Origin: Psychromonas sp. Urea-02u-13
GTDB taxonomy: Bacteria > Pseudomonadota > Gammaproteobacteria > Enterobacterales > Psychromonadaceae
DNA length: 64,000 nt
Direction: 5' to 3'
NCBI RefSeq assembly: GCF_002835995.1
Contig: NZ_PJBZ01000053.1
Location: 1 to 64,000, forward strand
Part shown: in pieces, positions 37,415 to 46,597 of the stretch
How the letters are laid out: each line of letters opens with the position of its first letter
Numbering within the stretch: position 1 is the first letter of the stretch
Translations under genes and position numbers: made by a program
Notes under the pieces: model-generated
What the model was told of the DNA's origin: nothing
The model's input: only the letters and a program-made list of their open reading frames with translations
Databases searched by the model: none

Positions 37415-38611
37415 ATGTCTTTTGAAATGATCATGTTAGGCATGGCAAGCTTAATCGTTATTGCTATTTTGTTGCACCATCCTTCTAAAACCTTGGGTAT
37501 TCCTTCGTTGCTTATTTTTATGGCGGTGGGGCTGATATTTGGTAACGGTGAGTTTGATTTTGTTTATGACAATTTACAGCTTACTTCTTTTATTGGTGGC
37601 ATGGCGCTTAACATTATTGTTTTTGTCGGTGGCTTAAATACCTCAACCAAGAGTATTAAGTTGGCCTGGAAAGAGGGCGGAGCACTGTCAAGTGTTGGGG
37701 TGTTATTGACTACGTTATTTTTTGCTGTGATCTTGTATTATTTATTGGATTTCAACTTTTTAACCTGCTTGCTTTTTGCTGCTGTTGTTTCATCGACCGA
37801 TGCTGCTGCCGTTTTCTCTATTTTAGAATCTAAAAAACTTAAACTTAAAGAGAATACCGATACGGTATTAGAGTTTGAATCTGCGACTAACGATCCGGTG
37901 GCATTATTAATGGTTATTCTATTAACGGATATTCTTGTAAGCAGTACGGGGATCGCGCCTTCTGTTGCCAGTATCGGCATGTTATTAGCGCAACAAATCC
38001 TATTTGGCGCATTGGTGGGTTTTATATTAGGAAAATTATGCGTTACTGCACTTAACCATATAAAGCTGGAAGAGTATGGACTTATTCCGGTGTTTATTTT
38101 GGCTTGTTTTATTATCACGGTTTATGGCACTGAAATGATTGCTGGCAACGTGTTAGTGGCTGTTTATATTGCCGGTGTGATTATCGGTAATCAGTTAAAG
38201 CGTGGCGCAGATGTGAATAAACACTTTTACAATGGTCTGGCTTGGTTAGCGCAATCGCTGATGTTTATTATTATTGGCTTGCAGATTTTCCCACAAAACT
38301 TAATCGCTGTTTTTTGGGTCTCCGTTATTCCCGCATTATTGCTTATTTTGGTTGCTAGACCGTTAGCGGTGCAACTCTGTTATTTACCCTTTACAAAAGC
38401 CAGTTGGAAGAAACGTTTGTTTATCTCATCGATTGGACTCAAAGGCGCAACACCCATTGTATTTGCGCTTATTCCTGCCACAGCAGGTGTTGAAGGTTCC
38501 GTGGAAATGATTCATATGGTGTTCTTTGTAGTGCTGTTTTCGGTGTTTTTACAAGGTGGGGCGATAGAGCCGCTAGCTAAAAAGTTAGGCCTTGTTAAAG
38601 ATGAACAATAA
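37415..38611 (+). CDS. CPA1-family cation:proton antiporter (NhaP/CvrA-like)
   Basis: A 398-residue inner membrane protein with about twelve helices. The ion-binding region is VVSSTDAAAVFSIL plus FESATNDPVALLM (the Asn-Asp pair), typical of the NhaP2/CvrA group, and GLKGATPIVFALIPA is a late-helix signature. NhaP2 itself has a cytoplasmic regulatory domain of about 180 residues that is missing here, so this is a membrane-only form. It would exchange sodium or potassium for protons. It starts with GGAGAAAG upstream. Confidence 0.9.
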   Translation: MSFEMIMLGMASLIVIAILLHHPSKTLGIPSLLIFMAVGLIFGNGEFDFVYDNLQLTSFIGGMALNIIVFVGGLNTSTKSIKLAWKEGGALSSVGVLLTTLFFAVILYYLLDFNFLTCLLFAAVVSSTDAAAVFSILESKKLKLKENTDTVLEFESATNDPVALLMVILLTDILVSSTGIAPSVASIGMLLAQQILFGALVGFILGKLCVTALNHIKLEEYGLIPVFILACFIITVYGTEMIAGNVLVAVYIAGVIIGNQLKRGADVNKHFYNGLAWLAQSLMFIIIGLQIFPQNLIAVFWVSVIPALLLILVARPLAVQLCYLPFTKASWKKRLFISSIGLKGATPIVFALIPATAGVEGSVEMIHMVFFVVLFSVFLQGGAIEPLAKKLGLVKDEQ

Positions 38612-38624
38612 ACAATAAACAATT
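38604..38624. repeat. Heptanucleotide repeat at the antiporter stop codon
   Basis: AACAATA, AACAATA, AACAATT: three tandem 7-base units. The stop codon TAA lies within the first unit's end and the second's start. Confidence 0.75.
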
Positions 38625-38635
38625 AATTAGATAAT

Positions 38636-38666
38636 AAAAAAGCCAGATGATTAGTCTGGCTTTTTT
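38636..38666. terminator. Bidirectional terminator between the antiporter gene and secF
   Basis: A-run, GCCAGA, seven-base loop, TCTGGC, T6: symmetrical, so usable by both convergent genes. Confidence 0.9.
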
Positions 38667-38680
38667 ATGTGTGCTTAATG

Positions 38681-39601
38681 TTAGTTATAAACTTCACCCT
38701 CCTTTGGTAGCGCTTTAATTTGGTAATGCTCTCTTTTAAGGCCTAACAATTCAGGTATGGTGGCAGATAAGCATATCGACGATAACGTCCCGACTAAAAT
38801 ACCGATAAACAGCGCAATAGAGAATCCTTGTAATGGAGCTCCCGCGAGTAGCCAAATCGCAGCAACCGTGCCTAAAGTGGTGCCGGAGGTAATTAAAGTG
38901 CGGGTTAAGGTTGAGACAATCGCACTATCAATAATTTCATTAATAGTGCCTGTGGCTTTACTTCGTAATACTTCTCTTATTCTGTCGGAAATCACAATCG
39001 AGTCATTTAACGAATAACCAATAACAGCAAGCAGTGCCGCTAAAACCGTGAGATCAAATTCAATTTGAAATAAAGAAAATACCCCTAAGACAACAATAAT
39101 GTCATGGAATAAAGCCACGACTGATCCCGTTGCTAAGCGCCACTCAAATCGAAAAGAAAGATAAATTAACATCGCCACCAAAGAGGCCAACAACGCTAAG
39201 CCACCCATTTCGACTAATTCGTCACCCACCTGTGGGCCAATCACACTGGCGCTTAATACTTTAATAGAAAAATCAGCATCGATGTTTTGCATTAACAACG
39301 AGGTTTCAGGCATCTGCTCATTGCTAATGGCTTGGCGAATCGACCACTGGTATTCGTTGCCCACATTGGTTAATGAGAAGGGGACTTTAATGACTTGCTT
39401 AAGCGCAACCTGTAAATGTTCTTGGCTTACTGGTTGCGTGGTTTGTATTTCTGTTATGACGCCTCCGGTAAAGTCGACTGCTAGGTTAAAACCTTTATTT
39501 AACATGGCCAACAGAGAAAAGAGTACAAGCGCGATTGAGCAATAAAAACCCATGTAACGGACTAATGTGAAACCTGTTTTTTTCGTTTTATTTATTATCA
39601 T
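38681..39601 (-). CDS. secF: Protein translocase subunit SecF (probable SecF2)
   Basis: A 306-residue membrane subunit that works with SecD to pull exported proteins into the periplasm. Six helices; the periplasmic domain follows AVDFTGGVITEIQTT. Helix 4-5 motifs: VVLGVFSLFQIEFDLTVLAA and GYSLNDSIVISDRIRE, in parts, with the conserved Asn-Asp. Its ATG overlaps the secD stop (ATGA), so the two are coupled. Location behind a VemP-like gene, away from yajC and tgt, suggests the second, inducible SecDF set. Confidence 0.93.
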   Translation of the reverse strand: MIINKTKKTGFTLVRYMGFYCSIALVLFSLLAMLNKGFNLAVDFTGGVITEIQTTQPVSQEHLQVALKQVIKVPFSLTNVGNEYQWSIRQAISNEQMPETSLLMQNIDADFSIKVLSASVIGPQVGDELVEMGGLALLASLVAMLIYLSFRFEWRLATGSVVALFHDIIVVLGVFSLFQIEFDLTVLAALLAVIGYSLNDSIVISDRIREVLRSKATGTINEIIDSAIVSTLTRTLITSGTTLGTVAAIWLLAGAPLQGFSIALFIGILVGTLSSICLSATIPELLGLKREHYQIKALPKEGEVYN

Positions 39602-41481
39602 AGCTGTGCCTGCTGAGTTGTTTGCTTGCTTGTTATTGCTGTTCGTTTATTTTGGCGAGTTGTTTTAGGGTTTTTAGTAGCGACTTGGCCTGGTAACTTG
39701 TGAATGAAAATATTCACTAACGCGCGGGAAACATAAATGCCCGTAAACATGCTGGTTAAAATGCCTAATCCAAGGGTGATAGCAAAACCTTTAATCGGAC
39801 CATAACCAACCGAGAATAAAATTAATGCTGTGATCAAAGAGGTTATATTGGCATCCAAAATGGTGCCTAATGCATTTTGGTAACCGTGATGAATCGCGAG
39901 TGCGGTACTTTTTCCACGTTTTAATTCATCTTTGATACGTTCAAAAATAAGCACGTTAGTATCAACTGCCATACCGATGGTTAGTACTAAACCGGCAATG
40001 CCCGGCAGGGTTAATACCGCGCCAGGTACCAGTGATAACAAACCCATCAAACAGACCAAGTTAAAAATGAGTGCAACATTCGCGATTAAACCCAGCTTGC
40101 GATACCAAAGCGCCATAAAAATAAGCATCATCGATAAACCAAGTGCAATGGCCGCCATGCCATTATCAATATTTTGTTGGCCTAATGAAGGGCCTAATGT
40201 GCGCTCTTCAACGATAGTGACTGGCGCTGTTAAACTGCCCGCTTTGAGTAACATAGCTAACTCTTGTGTGGCTTTAACACTGCCCATGCCAGAGATGGTA
40301 AAACGAGAACCAAGATGTGCTTGAATGGTGGCAACACTGATCACTTTACTGTTTTTCTCACGCAGGCCTTGTTCATTTTGTTGGTACTCTGAAAAAAGCG
40401 TGGCCATCGGTTTACCAATGTGATTTTTAGTAAAGTCAGACATTAATTTACCGCCCGCGCTATCTAGGGTGATAGCAACTTCGGGCTGTCCTGTTTCTCC
40501 AAAGCGAGATTGTGCATCAGTAATATGAGTACCCGACATAATCGGTGATGGATTTAAACGTACCATTTCACCTGAATTACTTTTATATAACGCACCGCCT
40601 TGCTGCTGTAATTGATGAAAGTCCAAAGAAGCGGTTGCACCAATAATCCGTCTTGCCTGTGAAGGGTCTTGTACCCCAGGTAATTCAATGCGAATAAAGT
40701 GATCACCTTGGCGTTGCACGACTGCCTCGGTAATACCTAACGCTTCAATTCTGTCACGCATGGTTTTAATGTTTTGTTGCATTAACGCTTGATGAAAGGT
40801 TTTTGCGAACTGTTCATTTTCGCGTAATGTTGTTTGTTGCGCTGTGTTTACGCGTAGCAGTAATTCTGGATATAACTCAACTAACGCCTGCACACTTAAG
40901 GCTGCTTTTTGCGCGCTATTTTCTGGGTAACGTAAAACAATCTCGCCATTATGTTTTGAGGTAATACGTGTGCCACGTGCGTTAAATTGACGTATTAATT
41001 GACTTAAGTCTTGCTCAATTTGGGCCTTGCGTTCAACCATAGCCGCTTGTGTATCAACGTCCATCACAAATTGCACACCACCGCGTAAATCCAAACCTAA
41101 TTTAATCGGTTTCGCACCTATGTTTTTTAACCAATCGGGGCTGTCTGATTCCATCGCCATGGCGACGCTATACTGTTCACCTAATTGTGTGGCAAGCAGA
41201 TTACGTGCTTTTTGTTGTTGCGTTTTGTTATCTAATAGAACGATGTTTTGTCCCTGTTGTTGGTTAATGCTGTCAACCTGTATGCCTTGCTTAGTTAATA
41301 GGTTAAAAAGAGTGGCGCTATCGATGTTAGGCATTTCTGTTGAATTGCTTTGAACGTGTAATGCTGCTTTCTCACCAAACCAGTTAGGCAGGGCATTTAA
41401 GCCAAGAATAGCAATAGTGAAAATGATCACTAAGTATTGCAATTTTGAATAACGATTGATTGCTTTATGTACTTTTTTCAT
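39598..41481 (-). CDS. secD: Protein translocase subunit SecD (probable SecD2)
   Basis: A 627-residue membrane protein. It has one N-terminal helix, a large periplasmic P1 region with GLDLRGGVQFVMDVD, RIELPGVQDPSQARRIIG and the later TGQPEVAITLD, then five helices with LVLTIGMAVDTNVLIFERI (the proton/sodium-path Asp) and an unusual Lys/Thr/Gln-rich tail of about 30 residues. ATG 41481 (MKKVHKAINRYSKLQY) has GAGGATCC upstream; an open frame to 41520 is not needed. The binding site lies at the end of a structured leader after the VemP-like gene. Confidence 0.95.
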   Translation of the reverse strand: MKKVHKAINRYSKLQYLVIIFTIAILGLNALPNWFGEKAALHVQSNSTEMPNIDSATLFNLLTKQGIQVDSINQQQGQNIVLLDNKTQQQKARNLLATQLGEQYSVAMAMESDSPDWLKNIGAKPIKLGLDLRGGVQFVMDVDTQAAMVERKAQIEQDLSQLIRQFNARGTRITSKHNGEIVLRYPENSAQKAALSVQALVELYPELLLRVNTAQQTTLRENEQFAKTFHQALMQQNIKTMRDRIEALGITEAVVQRQGDHFIRIELPGVQDPSQARRIIGATASLDFHQLQQQGGALYKSNSGEMVRLNPSPIMSGTHITDAQSRFGETGQPEVAITLDSAGGKLMSDFTKNHIGKPMATLFSEYQQNEQGLREKNSKVISVATIQAHLGSRFTISGMGSVKATQELAMLLKAGSLTAPVTIVEERTLGPSLGQQNIDNGMAAIALGLSMMLIFMALWYRKLGLIANVALIFNLVCLMGLLSLVPGAVLTLPGIAGLVLTIGMAVDTNVLIFERIKDELKRGKSTALAIHHGYQNALGTILDANITSLITALILFSVGYGPIKGFAITLGLGILTSMFTGIYVSRALVNIFIHKLPGQVATKNPKTTRQNKRTAITSKQTTQQAQL

Positions 41482-41679
41482 AGGATCCTCAACACACGTT
41501 AGGGATAACGCATGGTGCAAATAAGTTTATTAAGCACTCATCAACGCATTGAGCCAACAAAAGGGGATACAACGCGATCGTCAAATCGACTGAAGACGAG
41601 TGCTTTGAAATAGATGATTTGGGTGTTTGCTGGTGGCGAAAGAGAGTGGTTAAACGACTCGCTACGCACCAACTGGAGG
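41482..41679 (-). promoter_or_regulatory. Structured leader between the VemP-like gene and secD
   Basis: 198 bases. On the minus-strand RNA, in order: CCTCC just after the upstream stop codon, able to pair with the GAGG of the secD ribosome binding site; GTTGGTG/CACCAGC; AAGCACTCGTC pairing with GATGAGTGCTT (11 pairs, one G-U); and GCGTTA/TAACGT directly before the secD binding site. This suits a design in which a stalled ribosome changes the fold and frees secD translation. Pairings were read by eye. Confidence 0.55.
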
Positions 41680-42138
41680 TTAACTAAAGTGGTAGGTAAC
41701 TTTTGATGCGTATTGGCTATTGCTGTCTTTCCAACCTGAAAGACGAGAGTCACTGTTTGCATAGCTCATAAACCAAGCCACAGGGGGCGTTGATAATGTA
41801 CTTTCTAGGTTTGCAAATTCATTGGTTTTTTCTATTAATAATTCATAGATCAATACATATTCAGGGGATGGCTGCTGTTTGTTATTAAGCTGATTGATAT
41901 GCATCGGTTGCACAAAATCAATCGACTTACTGTGGTTTTCTGATGCTGGCTGTGAAGGCGAGTTATCTGTTTCTGACAGTTGCTCATCGGCAGCGCTGTT
42001 ATCGAGAATATTGACTTGGCCGCTATCACTCAGCGTTATCGCATTTGCCAAAGGCAACGATAAGTTAGGTTGTTCTGTTCCAGAAAATGCTGAAAAAGAG
42101 ACAAATAAAGTGATAAGCAGAAGAAATATTCGTAGCAA
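41680..42138 (-). CDS. vemP: VemP-like secretion-monitoring arrest peptide
   Basis: A 152-residue secreted protein with a signal peptide (LRIFLLLITLFVSFSAFSG) and a low-complexity middle. The end, residues 132-143, reads RLSGWKDSNSQY, followed by only nine more residues. Vibrio VemP, as I recall it, carries HRI-x-GWKETNAMYVALN near its end; Arg, Gly-Trp-Lys, Asn and Tyr are shared and Glu/Asp, Thr/Ser, Ile/Leu and Ala/Ser are conservative changes. Position (upstream of secD-secF, same strand, leader between) also matches VemP, which stalls its own translation until it is exported. The leading His is not conserved. Start is TTG; an in-frame stop lies two codons upstream, so no ATG start exists in this frame. 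Confidence 0.83.
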   Translation of the reverse strand: MLRIFLLLITLFVSFSAFSGTEQPNLSLPLANAITLSDSGQVNILDNSAADEQLSETDNSPSQPASENHSKSIDFVQPMHINQLNNKQQPSPEYVLIYELLIEKTNEFANLESTLSTPPVAWFMSYANSDSRLSGWKDSNSQYASKVTYHFS

Positions 42139-42171
42139 GGTTCATGTCCACAGGATAAATAGTACGCGAGC

Positions 42172-42199
42172 ACTATACCCCCTTCACCCCTTAAAACAA
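42172..42199 (-). promoter_or_regulatory. Candidate promoter of the vemP-secD-secF operon
   Basis: On the minus strand, TTGTTT (42199-42194), 16-base spacer, TATAGT (42177-42172). Transcription near 42165 would give a leader of about 27 bases. Confidence 0.5.
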
Positions 42200-42402
42200 G
42201 CTAGGTTGGTCGTTAAAAAGTGTAAATAAATAGGTTACTAATCAAAAAATATCCAATTGCAATGTTAATTGACGCACATATTTTACAACCGCGCTAAAAA
42301 CTCTAAAAAAAATCGGCAAAAACGTTTTAAAGCACAATCTTTGACGTATACTGTGGTCGCGATAAAAAGCATAAAACTAAATATATAATCCAAGGAAAAA
42401 AA

Positions 42403-44505
42403 ATGACTCCTATTGTTAAAAGTTTCCAGTATGGCGAACATACGGTAACACTAGAAACGGGCGTAATGGCTCGTCAAGCAACTGCCGCTGTAATGTGTAG
42501 TATGGACGATACTTGTGTATTCGTTTCTGTTGTTGGTAAAAATGCAGATGATCAAGAGCGTGATTTCTTCCCTCTTACTGTTAACTACCAAGAAAAAACA
42601 TACGCAGCTGGTAAAATCCCAGGTGGCTTCTTCAAACGTGAAGGCCGTCCATCTGAAGAAGAAACGTTAATTTGTCGTCTTATTGACCGTCCAATTCGTC
42701 CTCTTTTCCCTGCTGGCTTTAAAAACGAAGTACAAGTGATTGCAACTGTTGTTTCAATCAACCCAGAAGTTAACCCAGATATCGTTGCAATGATCGCAAC
42801 ATCTGCGGCACTTTCTATCTCTGGTATGCCTTTTAACGGTCCTATCGGTTGTGCTCGTGTTGGTTACAAAGAAGGTCAATACCTACTTAACCCAACTAAA
42901 ACTGAATTAGAAACAAGTGATCTTAACCTTGTTGTATCTGGTACAGACAACGCTGTATTAATGGTTGAATCTGAAGCTGCTATCTTAAGCGAAGACGTAA
43001 TGTTAGGCGCTGTAGTATACGGTCACGATGAGCAACAAGTTGTTATTGAAGCAATCAAAGAATTCGCTGCTGAAGTTGCACGTCCTGCATGGGATTGGAA
43101 AGCACCTGTACGTAATGAAGCATTAGATGCTGCCATTGCTACTGAAGCACAAGTACGTTTCGATGAAGCTTACCAAATCAGTGATAAAGGCGTTCGTTAC
43201 GATGCAATCAAAGCGATCACTTCTGAAGTTAAAGCTAAATTATTAGCTGCTGACGAAACATTAGTTGCTAAGCAAGTTTCTGAATACATCCATGATTTAG
43301 AAAAAACGGTTGTACGTACGCGCATCATCAAAGGTGAGCCACGTATCGACGGTCGTGATCCAGAGAGCGTTCGTGCTCTTGACGTTCGTACTGGTGTTTT
43401 ACCACGTACTCACGGTTCTTCACTATTTACACGTGGTGAAACTCAAGCATTAGTTACAGCGACGCTTGGTACACAACGTGATGCACAAATCATTGACAGC
43501 CTAATGGGTGAGAAGAAAGATCACTTCTTATTACATTACAACTTCCCTCCTTACTGTGTAGGCGAAACTGGTTTTGTTGGTTCTCCTAAACGTCGTGAAA
43601 TTGGTCACGGTCGTCTAGCTAAACGTGGTGTATTAGCAGTAATGCCTACAGTTGAAGAATTCCCGTACACAGTTCGTGTTGTATCGGAAATTACTGAATC
43701 TAACGGTTCATCTTCAATGGCTTCTGTATGTGGCGCATCACTAGCATTGATGGATGCTGGTGTTCCACTTAAAGCTTCTGTTGCTGGTATTGCAATGGGC
43801 CTAGTTAAAGAAGGCGAAGAGTTCGTTGTTCTTTCTGATATCTTAGGTGATGAAGATCATCTTGGTGATATGGACTTTAAAGTTGCGGGTACTGATGCTG
43901 GTATTACAGCACTTCAAATGGATATCAAAATTGAAGGTATCACACGCGAAATCATGCAAATTGCTTTAAACCAAGCAAAAGCTGCACGTCTACATATCCT
44001 AACGGTTATGGATGAAGCGATTTCTGAAGGTCGTAAAGAGATTTCTCAATTCGCACCACGTATTCACACTATCAAAATCCCAACGGACAAAATCCGTGAC
44101 GTTATTGGTAAAGGCGGCGCAGTTATCCGTTCTTTATGTGAAGAAACGGGTACTACAATTGAAATCGAAGATGACGGTACAGTTAAAATTGCTGCCACTT
44201 CTGGTGAGCAAGCTGAAGATGCAATCAACCGCATTAAATCACTGACTGCTGAAGTTGAAGTAGGTACTATCTACGAAGGTACTGTTGTACGTCTAGCTGA
44301 TTTCGGCGCATTCGTTAACATCTTACCTGGTAAAGACGGTCTAGTTCACATCTCACAAATCTGTGAAGAGCGTGTACAGAAAGTTGCTGACCATCTTAAA
44401 GAAGGTCAAGTTGTTAAAGTTAAAGTACTAGAAGTAGACCGCCAAGGCCGTGTACGTCTAAGTATTAAAGAAGCTGCGGAAAAAGCGCCAGCTGCTGCTG
44501 AATAA
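42403..44505 (+). CDS. pnp: Polyribonucleotide nucleotidyltransferase (PNPase)
   Basis: A 700-residue 3'-5' phosphorolytic exoribonuclease, core of the RNA degradosome. Two RNase PH domains: first with [20 protein letters not shown], second with [20 protein letters not shown] and the catalytic region [15 protein letters not shown], quoted in parts. KH domain: [13 protein letters not shown]1 domain: [21 protein letters not shown] 42403 is preceded by CAAGGAAA. rpsO is not adjacent, unlike E. coli. Confidence 0.98.
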   Translation: MTPIVKSFQYGEHTVTLETGVMARQATAAVMCSMDDTCVFVSVVGKNADDQERDFFPLTVNYQEKTYAAGKIPGGFFKREGRPSEEETLICRLIDRPIRPLFPAGFKNEVQVIATVVSINPEVNPDIVAMIATSAALSISGMPFNGPIGCARVGYKEGQYLLNPTKTELETSDLNLVVSGTDNAVLMVESEAAILSEDVMLGAVVYGHDEQQVVIEAIKEFAAEVARPAWDWKAPVRNEALDAAIATEAQVRFDEAYQISDKGVRYDAIKAITSEVKAKLLAADETLVAKQVSEYIHDLEKTVVRTRIIKGEPRIDGRDPESVRALDVRTGVLPRTHGSSLFTRGETQALVTATLGTQRDAQIIDSLMGEKKDHFLLHYNFPPYCVGETGFVGSPKRREIGHGRLAKRGVLAVMPTVEEFPYTVRVVSEITESNGSSSMASVCGASLALMDAGVPLKASVAGIAMGLVKEGEEFVVLSDILGDEDHLGDMDFKVAGTDAGITALQMDIKIEGITREIMQIALNQAKAARLHILTVMDEAISEGRKEISQFAPRIHTIKIPTDKIRDVIGKGGAVIRSLCEETGTTIEIEDDGTVKIAATSGEQAEDAINRIKSLTAEVEVGTIYEGTVVRLADFGAFVNILPGKDGLVHISQICEERVQKVADHLKEGQVVKVKVLEVDRQGRVRLSIKEAAEKAPAAAE

Positions 44506-44530
44506 GGTTTAACTTAATCGGTAAACTATA

Positions 44531-44555
44531 AAGGAAGCTTCGGCTTCCTTTTTTT
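44531..44555 (+). terminator. Terminator of pnp
   Basis: AAGGAAGC, UUCG-type tetraloop TTCG, GCTTCCTT, then T5: a very stable classical terminator. Confidence 0.95.
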
Positions 44556-44571
44556 ATGCCTGAAGAAAAAT

Positions 44572-44690
44572 AGTTGTCAGTTATCGGCTATCGGCTATCA
44601 GTTATCGGCTATCAGTTATCGGCTATCAGCTATCGGCTATCGGCTATCAGCTATCGGCTATCAGCTATCAGCTATCGGCTATCGGCTATC
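44572..44690. repeat. Heptanucleotide tandem repeat, 17 units of the type RGYTATC
   Basis: Seventeen 7-base units: AGTTGTC, then a mixture of AGTTATC, GGCTATC and AGCTATC, with a degenerate last unit AGCTACT at 44691. It follows the pnp terminator by 16 bases. A 66-codon frame across it (44574-44774) is only the translation of the repeat. The rest of the gap to 45050 is AT-rich and shows no site that I can support. Confidence 0.97.
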
Positions 44691-45050
44691 AGCTACTCCA
44701 TTCCATTTTCACTATTATATTCAGCCCTGTATCTCACCTCCGCTATCTCCTTTTTCCATAAATTGAACGTTTAAATGAGTAAGCATTATCAAAACAACAT
44801 GTTACTAAATGATTAAATTTGAATGCTATTTTAGTTAGTTGTTACTTGTTTGTAGGTAATATGCAATATCAAAAATGTAAATAAAGACTCTTTTTAATCT
44901 TTTTGTGTGCTGGCTTTTATTATTGTTTATTCACTGCAGTGTCGAGTTAGGGCATCTCTCATAAACGGCTTTTAGAGAAAAAATATCCGGTGGTTATTGT
45001 TATGGTGACGACGTTAAAATTCCCCCATTAAAACTGATTAAGGATTTTTT

Positions 45051-46505
45051 ATGCAGGATACTGGTAACACAACTTATCGTGATCGACACAAACCGGCGAG
45101 CGACTTTGCCACACGTGAAGAGTATTTAAATCACGAATTGAATATCATTGAGCCTAAACGCTGGCGCATTAACTTGCCTTTTCGCGACTTTGGCATTGAG
45201 ATTGAAGATTGGGTTCCTGCACTTGCTGCGACTATCGGTAAGATTGTTATGGTGGCCGCAATGGCAGGTGCATTTGCGGCGCAGTTTGGATTAGATGCTG
45301 CTTTCATTGCAGAGAATGTTCGCTTTGAAATGCTTATCGCTGGTGTGTTATTTGTTGTTCTCTTCTCTGCTATTTTAAATCCACGTAGTAACCTTGCGGG
45401 CACGCATGGACCGATGATCCCGCTTATTCCTTTAATTGCGGCTGCTGGTGGACATCCATTGGCATTGGGTATTTTAGTGGGCGTATTTGGCCTGATATTG
45501 AGCCTCTCGAAAGGCGGATCTAAACTGGTTACCTTAACAGGCGAGGGCGTTCGAGGCGGTTTACTGATATTTCTTGGTGCGATGGGCACGGTAGGACAGA
45601 TTGGTAATTTTGGTAAGTGGGGAGATAGCATTGGAATGGCAGCCATTCCTTTTACTGTGATTTTAATTACCATTGGTATTTATGCTTACCTTGCGCGCAT
45701 TAAAAAACGCTGGGTTGCGATTCCACTGTGTTCTGCCATTGCCGGTATTGTTGCCTTTACCATGGGCGCACCTTTTGAGTTTGTTACTGAGCCGGGTTTA
45801 CCTAATATGAGTCCGTTTTATTGGTGGGGAGAAACTACTGGCTGGAAACTAGGCTGGCCAGGGCTGAGCGAATATATTGCTGTTGTGCCTTTTGCTATTT
45901 TAGCCGTGGCTATGTGGTCACCCGATTTTCTAGGGCACCGTGTATTTCAAGAGCTTAACTATCCTAAAACAGCCAAAAAAGTATTAATGGATGTTGATGA
46001 TACGATGACAGTGGTGTCGATTCGCCAAGTAGTGGGCTCGCTACTAGGCGGGGCAAACTTAGCCTCTTCATGGGGGACTTATATGATCCCCGCCGCCATC
46101 GCTAAACGACCTATTCCTGGTGGCGCAATATTAACGGGATTTTTGTGTATTGTATGTGCCATTTTAGGTTTCCCAATGGATCTCGCAATGTGGGAACCTG
46201 TATTGCGTGTGGCTTTATTGGTGGGGGTTTTCTTACCTTTATTAGAAGCGGGTATGCAGATGGTCAATGATGAGAAAAGCTCACAAAGTGCGGGTATCTG
46301 TATTTTCTCTAGCGCGTTAGTGAATCCGGTATTTGGCTGGGCAACCACTATGTTATTGGATAACTTAGGCTTCATTGGTGATAAAGCGCGTTCTAAAACA
46401 TTATCATTGATGGATAGATTAGTGATTCCATTAATCACCTTTATTATCTGTGTGGGTTCATTAGCCTTAGTGGGACAGTTACCTGGGATTCCTGCCTTGC
46501 TTTGA
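45051..46505 (+). CDS. DUF3360 multi-pass membrane protein
   Basis: A 484-residue inner membrane protein with about twelve helices. It opens with a 50-residue polar cytoplasmic part, then LPFRDFGIEIEDWVPALAA. Conserved-looking stretches are NLAGTHGPMIPLIPLIAAAGG, quoted in part, and GGANLASSWGTYMIPAA. It looks like DUF3360, with an overall plan related to SulP/NCS2-type anion or base transporters. Substrate unknown. Single gene with terminator behind. Confidence 0.75.
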   Translation: MQDTGNTTYRDRHKPASDFATREEYLNHELNIIEPKRWRINLPFRDFGIEIEDWVPALAATIGKIVMVAAMAGAFAAQFGLDAAFIAENVRFEMLIAGVLFVVLFSAILNPRSNLAGTHGPMIPLIPLIAAAGGHPLALGILVGVFGLILSLSKGGSKLVTLTGEGVRGGLLIFLGAMGTVGQIGNFGKWGDSIGMAAIPFTVILITIGIYAYLARIKKRWVAIPLCSAIAGIVAFTMGAPFEFVTEPGLPNMSPFYWWGETTGWKLGWPGLSEYIAVVPFAILAVAMWSPDFLGHRVFQELNYPKTAKKVLMDVDDTMTVVSIRQVVGSLLGGANLASSWGTYMIPAAIAKRPIPGGAILTGFLCIVCAILGFPMDLAMWEPVLRVALLVGVFLPLLEAGMQMVNDEKSSQSAGICIFSSALVNPVFGWATTMLLDNLGFIGDKARSKTLSLMDRLVIPLITFIICVGSLALVGQLPGIPALL

Positions 46506-46532
46506 TAAAATAAAAAGGGCTATTTTAGACAT

Positions 46533-46561
46533 AAAAAAACCGAGATAGACTCGGTTTTTTT
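46533..46561. terminator. Bidirectional terminator between the DUF3360 gene and satP
   Basis: A7 CCGAG, five-base loop, CTCGG T7. Confidence 0.93.
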
Positions 46562-46597
46562 ATGTTACAAAGCAATCAAAAAGATTGAATGTCTAAT

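Noticed and set aside
42065-42145. ATG at 42145 as start of the VemP-like gene
   Set aside because: It is in a different frame and ends after 26 codons; the signal peptide lies in the TTG frame.
44574-44774. 66-codon frame with a repeating Leu-Ser-Ala-Ile-Ser-Tyr-Arg pattern
   Set aside because: It is the direct translation of the heptanucleotide array; no ribosome binding site and no independent coding signal.
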